Positions 35,787 to 44,628 of a stretch of DNA of 60,239 nt are shown in pieces. The stretch's first letter is position 1, and every line of letters begins with the position of its first letter. The position numbers and the translations under genes are program-made. Location of the stretch: positions 1 to 60,239 of the forward strand of contig NZ_VICE01000149.1 in assembly GCF_006546775.1 (NCBI RefSeq), read 5' to 3'. The stretch comes from Marilutibacter aestuarii (GTDB taxonomy: Bacteria > Pseudomonadota > Gammaproteobacteria > Xanthomonadales > Xanthomonadaceae). The notes under the pieces were generated by a model that had not been told where the DNA came from, made no database searches, and saw only the letters and a program-made list of their open reading frames with translations.

Positions 35787-37247
35787 CTAGCCGGCGGTGA
35801 CCTGACTGAACACAGTCGGGTTGAGGTGGATCCAGAGCCTCCCCTTGCCACGAACCGCGTTTTCGTGCATCACTTGGACGGAGCCCTCCATCCACAGCTG
35901 GTGCAGGGCCAGCTCGAACCGTCGCTGGTCGCGAATCGGGCCGCACTTGCGAACTTCATTCCGAACAGCCGCCGTGTAGCCCGCAGTCCAGTAGCGGCGC
36001 CACAGATACATCGCCAGCGCGCGGACGTCCCTGTGCTGCTCAGGCTCGTCGTTGCTGTCGCCGAACAAGCGGACGAACTCTTGAAAGTGCCACCCCACGA
36101 TGTCGAGAGCTCGATGCAGGGTCTCCATCGTTATCAACACACCTTCCTGAGCGCTGAAGTGATGGAGAATCGCTGCTACACGCCCAGCGATCTCCATCGA
36201 CTTTGATGCGAAATCGCGGACGCTGACGAGGTCGCCACCGTCACGCAGGCGCGGTTCCATCGTGTTCTGCGTCTGCACCCACAGTTCCTTCGCTTCAGCT
36301 GTGAAGGAAAGTGCTCGGCGCGTGTGGTCGCCCGAGGCGCGGCGTGCATGACTGGCCTCAAGGAGCTCACTGACCCGCGAGTGGAACCTCGGCAGGCGTT
36401 CCCAAATCGGCTGATCGAGTGACGTGAACCGGAAGCCCTGGGTGGACGGCGGGTACGCTACGAGGTAGCGCGCGAGGTGCCCTGATCCACGAGCCGCGTG
36501 TCCTCGCTTGTCCATGAAGGCGCTAAACACCTTCTCCTGAACCATCATGCTGATGGTCAAGCGAGGGTTCCGCACCTCGACGTTGTCGTCGACGCGGTCC
36601 AGCGGCAGCGTCTTCGGGCCGTCCCAGGCTTTATTGAGGGTGCCGAACGTGCGCATGGCGCCGCCCTTCAAGACAATCTCACCTTCATCGCTGAGGATCG
36701 CAATTGACTTGCCATCGCCCTGCATCGCCTCGATCAACGGGCGTTCGGTGATGTTCTGATGAACGATGCGGGCCTTTGCCGGTCTGATCGGCTTACACGC
36801 CTCATGAGAGATCAATTCTTCGCGCAACTGCTGCTCGGAGGCCTGCTCATAGTCGGTCAGGGCCTTGCCGATCTTGCGCTGAATCGACGAGTCCTTCGCC
36901 TCCCATAAACGAAGATCAGCGTGATACTCAAGCAGCGCGCTGGCGTGCTCCTGTGCCATACGCGCGTCGTGATCGTAAATGGGCGCACAGACGATGTTAT
37001 CGGTGGCCGTCTTGCGCTCGCCGGAGTCCGCGACAGTCAGGATGCTGAGAGAGACAGGACGAACCTGGCCGGTCGGAAGTTCAACGTCCACGTCACCTTG
37101 GGATGCGATGGACATCGCGGTGAGGAACGAACCTGCAATCAGCGCGTCAGGTGCCTGAAGGTTGCCTTGCACTTCAAGAATTGCCTCCCTGACATCGCTG
37201 TACATCGCATGAGTCGGATAGGCGTGGGAGAGGCGGGAGTAAGTCAC
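35787..37247 (-). CDS. DUF3987 (YfjI-like) protein
   Basis: This 486-residue protein includes ALIAGSFLTAMSIASQGDVD, PVSLSILTVADSGERKTATD (a degenerate P-loop typical of DUF3987), KARIVHQNITERPLIEAMQG and SIAILSDEGEIVLKGGAMRT. DUF3987 proteins resemble the RepA/primase-helicase-like proteins of phage satellites and integrative elements and probably serve replication or maintenance of the excised form. It is the last gene of a minus-strand operon with the 104-residue protein (4-bp overlap) and AlpA. Confidence 0.82.
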   Translation of the reverse strand: MTYSRLSHAYPTHAMYSDVREAILEVQGNLQAPDALIAGSFLTAMSIASQGDVDVELPTGQVRPVSLSILTVADSGERKTATDNIVCAPIYDHDARMAQEHASALLEYHADLRLWEAKDSSIQRKIGKALTDYEQASEQQLREELISHEACKPIRPAKARIVHQNITERPLIEAMQGDGKSIAILSDEGEIVLKGGAMRTFGTLNKAWDGPKTLPLDRVDDNVEVRNPRLTISMMVQEKVFSAFMDKRGHAARGSGHLARYLVAYPPSTQGFRFTSLDQPIWERLPRFHSRVSELLEASHARRASGDHTRRALSFTAEAKELWVQTQNTMEPRLRDGGDLVSVRDFASKSMEIAGRVAAILHHFSAQEGVLITMETLHRALDIVGWHFQEFVRLFGDSNDEPEQHRDVRALAMYLWRRYWTAGYTAAVRNEVRKCGPIRDQRRFELALHQLWMEGSVQVMHENAVRGKGRLWIHLNPTVFSQVTAG

Positions 37248-37558
37248 TTCACACCCTCCTTCGCGCCCGAGTGCCGAGACAACTTCTCCGCCTCTGCCGA
37301 CATCAACTCCTTGAAGCGGGCGGGATGCAGCTTCAAGCCTTCGCTTGCCAGAACCTCGAGGATCGCCTTCTGAGTGACCTTCTGGTCCAGCATCTCGACG
37401 ATGGTCGGGTACAGCAATTCAAAAAGCTGGGTCTTTCGGTGCTGCGCATTCGGCTGAAGCGCTTTCAGCTTATCGGCGACGTTGCGGGCAGTGGTGTCCA
37501 GGTCCGTCTGGATGGACGACGTTTCGTTAATCATCTTCGTCATGGTCGTCCTCCTCAC
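37244..37558 (-). CDS. Small hypothetical helical protein between AlpA and DUF3987
   Basis: This protein of about 104 residues (MRRTTMTKMINETSSIQTDL) is predicted mostly helical. It contains RKTQLFELLYPTIVEMLDQK and VTQKAILEVLASEGLKLHPA, which reads like a small helix-turn-helix or mobilisation accessory domain ('IxEVLAxEGLKLHPxRFKEL'). An internal start at 37543 (MTKMINE) is possible. It overlaps alpA (4 bp) and the DUF3987 gene (4 bp), so it is translated with them. The family name is not recognised. Confidence 0.7.
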   Translation of the reverse strand: MRRTTMTKMINETSSIQTDLDTTARNVADKLKALQPNAQHRKTQLFELLYPTIVEMLDQKVTQKAILEVLASEGLKLHPARFKELMSAEAEKLSRHSGAKEGVK

Positions 37559-37878
37559 CGTGCCTGCCGAGTCTCAGACTTTGCCTGCAGGTAAGCGATT
37601 ACCTCCCACGCCCACCACGCCGACGGCGAGCCGGAGGATGCCCCGAGCTTGAAGGGGCGGGGGGCTTCGGGGTCGTAAGCAGAGTCACGAGGGTTGAGCT
37701 TGGCGTACCACGTGCTCCGACTCAGGCCCGTCAGGCGGAGGACCTCCGGCAGCCGGATGGCCCGCTGCAACTCAAGCGAGCGCAGATCCAGCGGACCAGG
37801 CGACGACCCGGAGAGCGCGGACCTTTCATCGCAAGTGACCTGGTGGTGCTGCGAATGAGCGTGAAAAGTGGTGTTCAT
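37555..37878 (-). CDS. AlpA-family transcriptional regulator
   Basis: This 107-residue protein has a winged helix-turn-helix of the AlpA/MerR-like type: RLPEVLRLTGLSRSTWYAKL, then PFKLGASSGSPSAWWAWEVI, AYLQAKSETRQ. AlpA proteins in P4-like satellites and islands activate integrase/excision or element genes. The N-terminal 35 residues are low in structure, so translation may begin later, but no better start is present. It is first in the operon alpA - small protein - DUF3987, with a candidate operator 15 bp upstream. Confidence 0.85.
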   Translation of the reverse strand: MNTTFHAHSQHHQVTCDERSALSGSSPGPLDLRSLELQRAIRLPEVLRLTGLSRSTWYAKLNPRDSAYDPEAPRPFKLGASSGSPSAWWAWEVIAYLQAKSETRQAR

Positions 37879-37892
37879 TGCATGCTTCCGTA

Positions 37893-37912
37893 ACGCTGCG
37901 ACATTGCAGCGT
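37893..37912. promoter_or_regulatory. Inverted repeat upstream of alpA (candidate operator)
   Basis: ACGCTGC (37893-37899) and GCAGCGT (37906-37912) are exact inverted repeats six bases apart, 15 bp upstream of the alpA start on its transcribed side. The place and size suit an autoregulatory operator in the leader. The remaining sequence to 38178 shows nothing I can assign. Confidence 0.45.
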
Positions 37913-38178
37913 CACGAAAGTTATTTGCCATCGTCGGCCAACACACCCGTGTCTGCATGCAGAAGGGGTAAGCGCAGGTCTATGGCGGCCAGGCATGCAA
38001 AGTGGGCGCTCCGCGGGTGTGCGAACCCGGTCCATGGTGGTCACGACAGCAACGCTCGCAGTCCATGACCGGTCTCCGGCAGAGGCATGAACGCCCTTCC
38101 CAGGCGAGTCGTCGATGCACCCACCCTGAGCGTCAAGCTCAAGAGGGAAACACCTATGGGTAAAATGAGAAGCGGGGG

Positions 38179-39126
38179 CTACGGGGCTTCGCTCCGCGAA
38201 ACCTTTACCGTCAGTCGGAACTCGTCTCCCAGGTAGTGTACGAGTCGGAGATAGAAGTCAGAGTCGTCCAGCTCGATGCCCTCAGTGGTTTCCGCGCGCG
38301 GGACATGATTGTTACCTTCTAGCTTGCGGGTGCGCTTGCTGAAAGCCGAGAATGCTTTGGAGATTTCCGGATACGGGCCGCTGGGTAGAGCCCATTTGTC
38401 TAGGAGGTTTCGTATGCGGTCAAAAACGTCATTCTTATGTTTTGCTGCGGTGCGCCCTTTTACTTTGTCAGACACCATTGCATCGAACTCAGCCAGCCAG
38501 CTGGCGACTTCAGGGTTTTTTGCCGCAACTTTACGTAGTATCTCTACAACCCGGTTTTTCGCACCTTCAATGCTGTCTTCTGCCCCGTTTTTTTCAATCG
38601 CATCAAGCGTCCCAACCACCATGCCTCTAAGCTTCTCTGTGCGGGCAGCATGCATGAGCTGAGCGGCCTTCGCGGTGTTCTGAATGGTCGAATGAGGGGT
38701 GCTTAGACCAAGGTGGTAATAAGCCATTGCAACAATGTGCCATGCGCGATCACTCTCTCCTTGTCCACACAAGCGTCGTGCCTCATGTAGATAGATGGCC
38801 GAAATAAATAGCCCTTTGTACGGAAAGGCCTTCCGGCTGTCCCACATCGGAGGCACCTCAGACCCGAGAGTGATTTGCTGTCGCAGCCACTCTACCCAAG
38901 AATGACTTGGCGTAGGTTGCGGCGCGTAAACTAGCGACTTCGCGTGCTCCCAAATGTACGCATTGTCATGCGTGTTATTTGAGTAGACGGCTTCGTGCCA
39001 GAGAACGATGGCGTTCTCAATGAGTAGCGTCTGCTCGACGGACCTCGGACCTTCGTACTCGTAGAAGAAGTGTGTGATCGGGTCGTTGCCAGTGAGGCTT
39101 TCTTGTAAAGAAGGTATGTTTTCCAT
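38179..39126 (-). CDS. Hypothetical helical protein of the island
   Basis: This 315-residue protein begins MENIPSLQESLTGNDPITHF; the frame continues upstream, but those codons look non-coding. It is rich in helices (LHEARRLCGQGESDRAWHIV, AMAYYHLGLSTPHSTIQNTA, KAAQLMHAARTEKLRGMVVG), suggesting a TPR-like or HEPN-like bundle. No catalytic motif is clear. Base composition and codon choice are noticeably more AT-rich than the core genes, pointing to recent acquisition. It is an orphan between the AlpA operon and the right arm sites, where accessory defence or toxin genes are often found. Confidence 0.6.
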   Translation of the reverse strand: MENIPSLQESLTGNDPITHFFYEYEGPRSVEQTLLIENAIVLWHEAVYSNNTHDNAYIWEHAKSLVYAPQPTPSHSWVEWLRQQITLGSEVPPMWDSRKAFPYKGLFISAIYLHEARRLCGQGESDRAWHIVAMAYYHLGLSTPHSTIQNTAKAAQLMHAARTEKLRGMVVGTLDAIEKNGAEDSIEGAKNRVVEILRKVAAKNPEVASWLAEFDAMVSDKVKGRTAAKHKNDVFDRIRNLLDKWALPSGPYPEISKAFSAFSKRTRKLEGNNHVPRAETTEGIELDDSDFYLRLVHYLGDEFRLTVKVSRSEAP

Positions 39127-39652
39127 TTTATCTGGCCTAGTAAGAACTGACGTATTCGACCACCAGCAGTATCGTAAGTTGCCGCGCCCATTAGCAGCTA
39201 CGGTCGCGTGACAGAGTCCCGCAAGCGGGTAGAGGGGGCTTAGCTGGCTAGCGGCGCCGCCCACTCCCGGCCAGGCTGGCCGAGAGAGGTAGTAGGTTGT
39301 TGTCGCCAGGGACGGAAGGGAGCGAGCCACAGATGTACTGGAACGTTATCCGTACCCCGGTTCAGCGCGGCTAGAGTGCGCCGATGCAACACACGATGGC
39401 GGTAGTACCTATCGCCGCCGCGATGCGCCTCTCGCCCAGGCACGGGTGACACAGCCGGTTGAAGAGCTTGGCGAACACCTTCAGTTACGGGCCCTGACAG
39501 CCACGATAGCCCGGCGCGGCGGAGGACGCGATCGTCGTCAGAAGGGGTGCGACTGAGTGCAGTGACACTTGCACGAACAGGCAACTATCGTTTTTTCTTG
39601 CAGCAGCCCCGATGCGCCGGGTAGCCGGCACGGAAGGGACGCCCCGTAGCTT
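39127..39652. other. Gene-free stretch left of the right arm sites
   Basis: I see no convincing gene on either strand. Short open frames here use rare codons and lack ribosome sites. It is probably the upstream region of the orphan at 38179 plus decayed element DNA. Confidence 0.4.
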
Positions 39653-39672
39653 GTGAGTAAGCAAGTGAGTAA
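39653..39672. promoter_or_regulatory. Right-end GTGAGTAA pair (integrase arm-type sites)
   Basis: GTGAGTAA occurs at 39653-39660 and 39665-39672, the same octamer in the same orientation and 12-bp period as at 12361/12373 beside the integrase. This marks the probable right arm of the integrated element. Confidence 0.6.
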
Positions 39673-39737
39673 CCATCAGGTGTGGCAACCATCACAATCC
39701 CGCAGTATCAGTAAGTTAGGTTGCTCAATGGGATTGG

Positions 39738-39750
39738 TGGTGGGCCACCA
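39738..39750. other. Candidate degenerate right attachment site
   Basis: TGGTGGGCCACCA resembles the tRNA-Ile2 3' end TGGTGGGCCCACCA (12234-12247) with one base missing, and lies 66 bp outside the right arm sites, as an attR core should. The match is short and nearly palindromic, so chance is possible. Confidence 0.3.
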
Positions 39751-39861
39751 AGCAACCTCAAGTGATCGCTGGTTTAGCGGTCTGGTCTGCCCCCACCGGG
39801 CAGGAGCGTGTCATGGCCGCGATCGGCCAACAGCCGACGTCGGTCGATCAGCACCAGCAGA

Positions 39862-41391
39862 CTACCCCCCGGTCAACTTGTCCCCAAGCGGTCGCTCGGC
39901 ATCAACCTTCCCATCATCCGAGATCGGAGCTTGGGTCGCTTCACTTTCGAATGCTGCCCGAAGCGATTCGAAAATTGACACCATCGGCTCACGATATTCC
40001 TCGCGCAGGTCCCTGGAGTTTTCGAGCAAGCCAGTCACCGCGGGTCGTGCGCCCACAGCATCTTTGTCGCGCACGTCCTTGGCCGGGATCGCGAAGAACT
40101 TGTATCCCGGAAAATCCCGTTCGAGCCCGGGCAAGGTCGCTACCTGATCGTTGTCCAGAAGTCCGGCCACCTTCTTGTAGCCCATGTCCTGCAGGAGACG
40201 GCAGAGGTGTCGCATGTTCCCGGCGCCGCCGACGCCCCAGCCGAACAGTTGGCCCGGAACACGGCCGATCGGTAGCTGGCGCGCCACGACCGGGTAGAGC
40301 ATCACATCGTCCTGGCCCTCGGTGAGCACGATGCCGTCATCCTGGAAGAACAGCTCACGGGCATCCAGACCAAAAGTGTGTGGCGCCTTGGTATTTGGGC
40401 TCTCTGGATCGTGGATCTTCTTGAGTGCTACTCGGCCTTGGTCACTGAGCTGGTAGACATTCGAGCTTCCGCCCTCGGAGGTAACCCGAACAAGTGCAGC
40501 GCCTTGGGCGATCGCCGCGGGGTCGACGAAGTACGGGGAATGCGTCGCAACGACGATCTGCTTTTCGGCAGACAACCGGACGATGGCTCGCACAAGGCGT
40601 CGAATGATTGCCGGATGGAGGGACAGTTCGGGCTCGTCAATAGCGACGATACCGCCGGGAGGGACGCTCGTGAGTGCATCGACGATGGAGAACAGGCTGA
40701 CAATGCCTTCCCCCGCGCCGTCGCTGGAGTGGCTCGCAGTCCCATTGCGCAGACGAATGTAGTGGTTGCCCTCCGATGACTGATCGATGGTCCACTTCGG
40801 GGTGTATCCTAGAAGCTCACCGAGCAACCTGTTGAACTTGCTCGGGTCTTTCTCAATATCGAAGAGCCGCATCTCGAACGATGAAAGCTCCGCCATCCGG
40901 CGGGCAGGTAAGCCGTCCTGTCGTTGATAGTCCTGCAACGTTCCATGTGCACGCCCAAAATACGGCTGAAAGCCCCGGCGCGAAGGAACCACGTGGATCG
41001 GATCTGCTCCATGCTGGCGATTCGGGGCATCAATACCATCTATTGTATGAACCGATTGGCTGCTGCCTGCGGTCTGGCTCTCGATCACCTCGGTCCGAGG
41101 TTCGACGAGGCCGGTTTGGTCGTCCTCTCCCTCGGATCGCTTCTCAAACTCGTAAACGATCCGCACGAAATCCGCATCCTTATTACGAATCCCCTCTGAG
41201 AAGCTCGGCGTATGGTGACCTGATCGCGCTCGCAGCGCTTCAATCACGGTGGACTTGCCGGAGTTATTGGCGCCGGTAATGACCGTCAGACCACTGCCCT
41301 CGTCTTGGCTCTTGGGCACGGCCAGATGAATCACGCAGGGCTCCTTGAAGCCGCGATACCCCGCAATCGAGAGTGTCTTCAAAAAGCTCAA
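39862..41391 (-). CDS. OLD-family ATPase with TOPRIM nuclease domain
   Basis: This 509-residue protein has an N-terminal SMC/ABC-type ATPase split by an insert: Walker A GANNSGKST (40-48), then SDGAGEGIVSLFSIVDAL, Walker B GGIVAIDEPELSLHP and VVATHSPYFVD. A C-terminal TOPRIM domain follows: GIVLTEGQDDVMLYPVVARQ and KKVAGLLDNDQ, with the acidic triad E...DxD. The layout is that of OLD (overcoming lysogenization defect) nucleases, phage-defence proteins that cut DNA. No UvrD-like helicase follows, so it is not a GajAB pair; it is a class 1-like stand-alone OLD. The gene downstream on its strand is absent; the gene upstream encodes a HEPN-like protein 189 bp away. Confidence 0.85.
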   Translation of the reverse strand: MSFLKTLSIAGYRGFKEPCVIHLAVPKSQDEGSGLTVITGANNSGKSTVIEALRARSGHHTPSFSEGIRNKDADFVRIVYEFEKRSEGEDDQTGLVEPRTEVIESQTAGSSQSVHTIDGIDAPNRQHGADPIHVVPSRRGFQPYFGRAHGTLQDYQRQDGLPARRMAELSSFEMRLFDIEKDPSKFNRLLGELLGYTPKWTIDQSSEGNHYIRLRNGTASHSSDGAGEGIVSLFSIVDALTSVPPGGIVAIDEPELSLHPAIIRRLVRAIVRLSAEKQIVVATHSPYFVDPAAIAQGAALVRVTSEGGSSNVYQLSDQGRVALKKIHDPESPNTKAPHTFGLDARELFFQDDGIVLTEGQDDVMLYPVVARQLPIGRVPGQLFGWGVGGAGNMRHLCRLLQDMGYKKVAGLLDNDQVATLPGLERDFPGYKFFAIPAKDVRDKDAVGARPAVTGLLENSRDLREEYREPMVSIFESLRAAFESEATQAPISDDGKVDAERPLGDKLTGG

Positions 41392-41580
41392 AGGGAACTC
41401 CGAAGTTAAATGTATGTGGCATGGTTATATTGAGCCGCAGTCCGAGGGAAACAAGGCAGGGCTGCGCCGAGGATTAGCGCCCTCCGGTCAGGAGCGGTTG
41501 TCCGCACTTCGATGGCGCCATATCGTGGCCGCTGATCAAGAACCCCGAAGGGATTTCCTCTATCCCTCCAACGCTTACCC

Positions 41581-42252
41581 CTACACTTCCGGCCCGCGTT
41601 GCCCGAAGTAGGCATGGGCTGCTTCATAAGAGGGACGCACCAAGCGATCCATGGCCTCGGCATCCAGAGGTGAAAGTGACATAGCCGCGCCGAGCGCCAA
41701 TTGCGCGAACACCAGAATGTTGTCCACCGCATGGGTTAGCTCGTCCCACTCTATGGTGATGTCACCCCATGCATCGTGCTGGGTATAGATGGCCAAGACT
41801 TCCTTGCCCCCGTGGACCAGACCCGATAGATCCCTGTAATGGCTTTTGACCGCACGTAGCAGCTTTTCCTCGTCCCAACCAAGGTGCTGTGCTGCTTCTT
41901 TGGCGACATCGGCGACGTAGATCTGATTCTTGCCGCGGTTGGGCATTTTGCCTTTGCGACGGAAGCGAGCGATCTCCTTGTCGTTGGCAGCCTTAGCAAA
42001 GAACGCTGCGCGCAGTACATATTCCATCTGGGCGCGCTGCATGATGAGCGCGGCCACCCAGGATTTCTCTGGCTGATTGATGAGCAAGGCGTAGATCGCC
42101 TCGGCCGTGCCCATCGAGGCCAGTACCAGCGGCAGAACCGTCGCCGTTCGTTCCGAGCCGATATGCCCCATGTCGGACAGCGTATTGCGCGTTTGATGCA
42201 GCACCTTCAGGGCGTCGCTTGCGCTTTCGCGCAGGTTCTTCGAATCGGCCAT
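41581..42252 (-). CDS. HEPN-like small protein (DUF5677/DUF6988-like)
   Basis: This 223-residue all-helical protein (MADSKNLRESASDALKVLHQ) has a conserved core MQRAQMEYVLRAAFFAKAAN and, at its C-terminal third, HYRDLSGLVHGGKEVLAIYT, which contains R140-x6-H147, the motif of HEPN RNase domains. The overall pattern resembles DUF5677/DUF6988 proteins found near defence genes. If active it could be an RNA-cutting toxin. It is upstream of the OLD nuclease on the same strand, with a 189-bp gap, so co-transcription is possible. Confidence 0.6.
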   Translation of the reverse strand: MADSKNLRESASDALKVLHQTRNTLSDMGHIGSERTATVLPLVLASMGTAEAIYALLINQPEKSWVAALIMQRAQMEYVLRAAFFAKAANDKEIARFRRKGKMPNRGKNQIYVADVAKEAAQHLGWDEEKLLRAVKSHYRDLSGLVHGGKEVLAIYTQHDAWGDITIEWDELTHAVDNILVFAQLALGAAMSLSPLDAEAMDRLVRPSYEAAHAYFGQRGPEV

Positions 42253-42747
42253 GGTTCCCCCTTGGGAAGTAGTGTGCCGCAGCCCCCGAGCCAGAAAAAG
42301 GATGCTGCCCTGTCCTCGGGACGGCGAGCTTCACGGCCGCATTTGGCAATGTCCGCTATGGGTCGACTGCGGACGTTGGCGCAACGCTCTCCATGTGGTT
42401 GTCTCGCCATGGCTCCTGCGTCGAGTCTCGGCTTGGGGCGGGGAGCGGCCATGGCGAGGCCACCCAGTGCTCACCCGAGGCTCATTGGAGGAGAAGCATA
42501 TCGCGAGGGGGCTGCCAGCCTAGAGGGGAGGTATGGGTGTGAAAGGCGACATGAGTGCGTCCAGCTTGACCCAGTGCCTAACGTTCATCCCCCTCGCCCT
42601 CCGTGCTGCCACAATAGTCGCCCCTGCAGTTTCCCCCGGAGTCCACGCGACGTGTGATCGCCCCGTTCCCCTGAATGCATGAGCCGCCCGGTGTTGCCGG
42701 GTGTCTTGACCGTTGTTCGCCATGCTTCGGCGACACAGGAGGAACCC
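42253..42747. other. Intergenic region carrying a GTCCGC hairpin repeat
   Basis: No gene is evident. AATGTCCGC (42348-42356) pairs with GCGGACGTT (42368-42376) around TATGGGTCGACT. Sequences of the form GTCCGC-TNTGGGTCG-NN-GCGGAC are dispersed in many bacterial genomes as I recall, but I could not check. The rest contains the ribosome site AGGAGG for the ABC-F gene and possibly the right border of acquired DNA. Confidence 0.4.
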
Positions 42748-44373
42748 ATGTCCGGTGCACGCATCCGCGTCTCCCATCTTTCGTTTTCATGGCCCGACGG
42801 CACGCCCGTCCTGGCCGATCTTTCGTTTGCCCTCGGTCCGTCGCGGGTGGGTCTGGTGGCACCCAATGGGGCCGGCAAGACGACCTTGCTGCGCCTGATC
42901 GCGGGCGAGCTTGTGCCGCGGTCCGGTACGGTCGAGGTCGCTGGCCGGTTGGGTTATCTGCCGCAGCGTTGGAGCGGGGCTGCCCAGGCGACGGTCGCCG
43001 ATCTGCTGGGGGTCGCCGAGGCGCTACGGGCGGTGGACGCGGTACTCGCGGGATCTGCCGATCCGCTGCTGCTGGAGCGTGCGGATGGCCACTGGGACGT
43101 GCGCGAGCGCATCGCCGCGCAGTTGGCGGCCTTCGGCCTGCACGACGTCCCGCTGGAGCGGGCGGTGGCGTGCTTCAGCGGTGGCGAGGCCATGGCCTTG
43201 AGGTTGGCCGCGCAGCTGCTGCGCAGGCCCGATGTCCTGCTGCTGGACGAGCCCAGCAATCACCTCGACCGTACCGCGCGCCAGCGCCTGCGGACCGCGA
43301 TCGAGGCCTTTCGCGGCTGCCTGGTCGTGGCCAGCCATGATCGCGAGTTGCTGGACGGCATGCAGTCGATCGCGGAACTGCAGCCCGCGCGCCTTCGCAT
43401 CGTCGGGGGTGGCTACAGCGCCTATCGCGCCGTCACCGAGCGCGAGCAGGCGGCGGCGGAGCAGCAGGTGCAGCACCTGCGCCAGGAAGTGCGACGCGAG
43501 AAGCGCGAGATGCAGCAGGCCCGCGAGCGCGCGGAGCGGCGCGCGTCCAATGCCGCGCGCAAGGCCCCCGATGCGGGCTTGCCGAAGATCGTTGCCGGTA
43601 CGCTGGCACGTCGGGCCGAAGTGTCCGCCGCCCGGGCTGCGGGCGTACACGGCGATCGCGTCGAGCAGGTGCGCGATGCACTGCGCCGGGCCGAGGAGGC
43701 GGCGTCCTCGCCGGTCCTGCCTCGCTTCGCCCTGCCCGCCACCCACGTGGGGCCCACGCAACACGTGCTGAGCGTCGAGCGGCTGCAGGCGCAGGGCGAG
43801 GACGGTCCCCTGTGGGCCGACCGCGGCGTGACCCTGGCGATTCGCGGTCCGGAGCGGATCGCTCTTTCCGGGGACAACGGCGTGGGCAAGACCACCTTGT
43901 TGCGACTCCTGGCGGGCGAGGCGACGCCGGCCTCGGGCGAGCGCCGCGTCGGCACGACCCGCGTGGCCTACCTCAGCCAGCGCCTGGACCAGTTGCGGCC
44001 CGAACTGTCCCTGATCGAGAACTTCGCGCGCAAGGCACCGCGCCTGTCGTCGCAGGAACGTGCGGACGTCCTGGCCCGGCTGGGGTTCCGTGGCGACCGC
44101 ATGCGCTTGCCCGCGGGCGCCTTGTCCGGCGGCGAACGCCTGCGCGCGACGCTCGGCTGCGTGCTGCATGCGGACGAGGCGCCCCAGCTGCTGTTGCTGG
44201 ACGAGCCGACGAACAACCTCGATCTGCATGCCGTCCTGCAACTGGAGCAGTTGCTGCAGAACCACGAGGGCGCGATGGTGGTCGTGAGCCACGACGAGCG
44301 GTTCCTGGCGTCCATCCAGCCCACGCGACGCATGCGGCTGACGACGGAGGGGCTCGCCGACGAGGGAGATTAG
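42748..44373 (+). CDS. ABC-F family ATP-binding protein
   Basis: This 541-residue protein has two ABC domains joined by a charged coiled linker and no membrane segments. Domain 1 has Walker A APNGAGKTTLLR, signature CFSGGEAMALRLA and Walker B VLLLDEPSNHLD. The linker spans about 230-330 (QQARERAERRASNAARK). Domain 2 has SGDNGVGKTTLLRLLAG, ALSGGERLRATLG and LLLLDEPTNNLD. ABC-F proteins act on the ribosome as translation factors or give antibiotic protection. AGGAGG before the ATG at 42748 fixes the start; the upstream in-frame ATG at 42679 has no such site. The specific subfamily cannot be assigned. Confidence 0.92.
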   Translation: MSGARIRVSHLSFSWPDGTPVLADLSFALGPSRVGLVAPNGAGKTTLLRLIAGELVPRSGTVEVAGRLGYLPQRWSGAAQATVADLLGVAEALRAVDAVLAGSADPLLLERADGHWDVRERIAAQLAAFGLHDVPLERAVACFSGGEAMALRLAAQLLRRPDVLLLDEPSNHLDRTARQRLRTAIEAFRGCLVVASHDRELLDGMQSIAELQPARLRIVGGGYSAYRAVTEREQAAAEQQVQHLRQEVRREKREMQQARERAERRASNAARKAPDAGLPKIVAGTLARRAEVSAARAAGVHGDRVEQVRDALRRAEEAASSPVLPRFALPATHVGPTQHVLSVERLQAQGEDGPLWADRGVTLAIRGPERIALSGDNGVGKTTLLRLLAGEATPASGERRVGTTRVAYLSQRLDQLRPELSLIENFARKAPRLSSQERADVLARLGFRGDRMRLPAGALSGGERLRATLGCVLHADEAPQLLLLDEPTNNLDLHAVLQLEQLLQNHEGAMVVVSHDERFLASIQPTRRMRLTTEGLADEGD

Positions 44374-44628
44374 TCCAAGTCTGATCGCGGCCCCCGGCGT
44401 GCCCTCAGCGTTCGGCTGGTAGCGCGCCGAGCGGGCGGCCGCTTTGCAGTGCATGCGCACGGCAACGCTTGCGGATCGTGTGCATTGGCCGACCCTCGAG
44501 TCGGCCCGGCGGTGGCCCCCGCGTATGCGACACACGCTTCCAAAGGCGCCACGCCTGCCACTCAAGCTCGAATAGACGGTCGCGTCGAGATACAGGGAGC
44601 GGCGGCGCTTTGCATGGCATCGGCGTTC
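44374..44628. other. Gap with a possible decayed minus-strand reading frame
   Basis: A minus-strand frame ends QSGRPLGALPAER at about 44408, echoing the tail SGRPLGAVPAEG at 47325. The rest of the frame shows no family pattern. I treat it as non-coding or relic DNA. Confidence 0.3.

Noticed and set aside
35573-35800. 75-codon plus-strand frame after the relaxase
   Set aside because: It contains the perfect 15-bp inverted repeat and overlaps the end of the DUF3987 gene; its composition is not protein-like.
38157-38237. Small plus-strand ORF (MGKMRSGGYGAS...)
   Set aside because: It has a purine-rich site before the ATG but largely overlaps the end of the minus-strand gene at 38179 and lacks any support from context.
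39240-39584. Minus-strand frame of 114 codons left of the right arm sites
   Set aside because: No start with a ribosome site, no recognisable pattern and many rare codons; treated as non-coding.
39862-42252. Gabija (GajA/GajB) defence system
   Set aside because: The OLD nuclease is GajA-like in layout, but no UvrD-type helicase gene is adjacent; the neighbour is a small helical protein.
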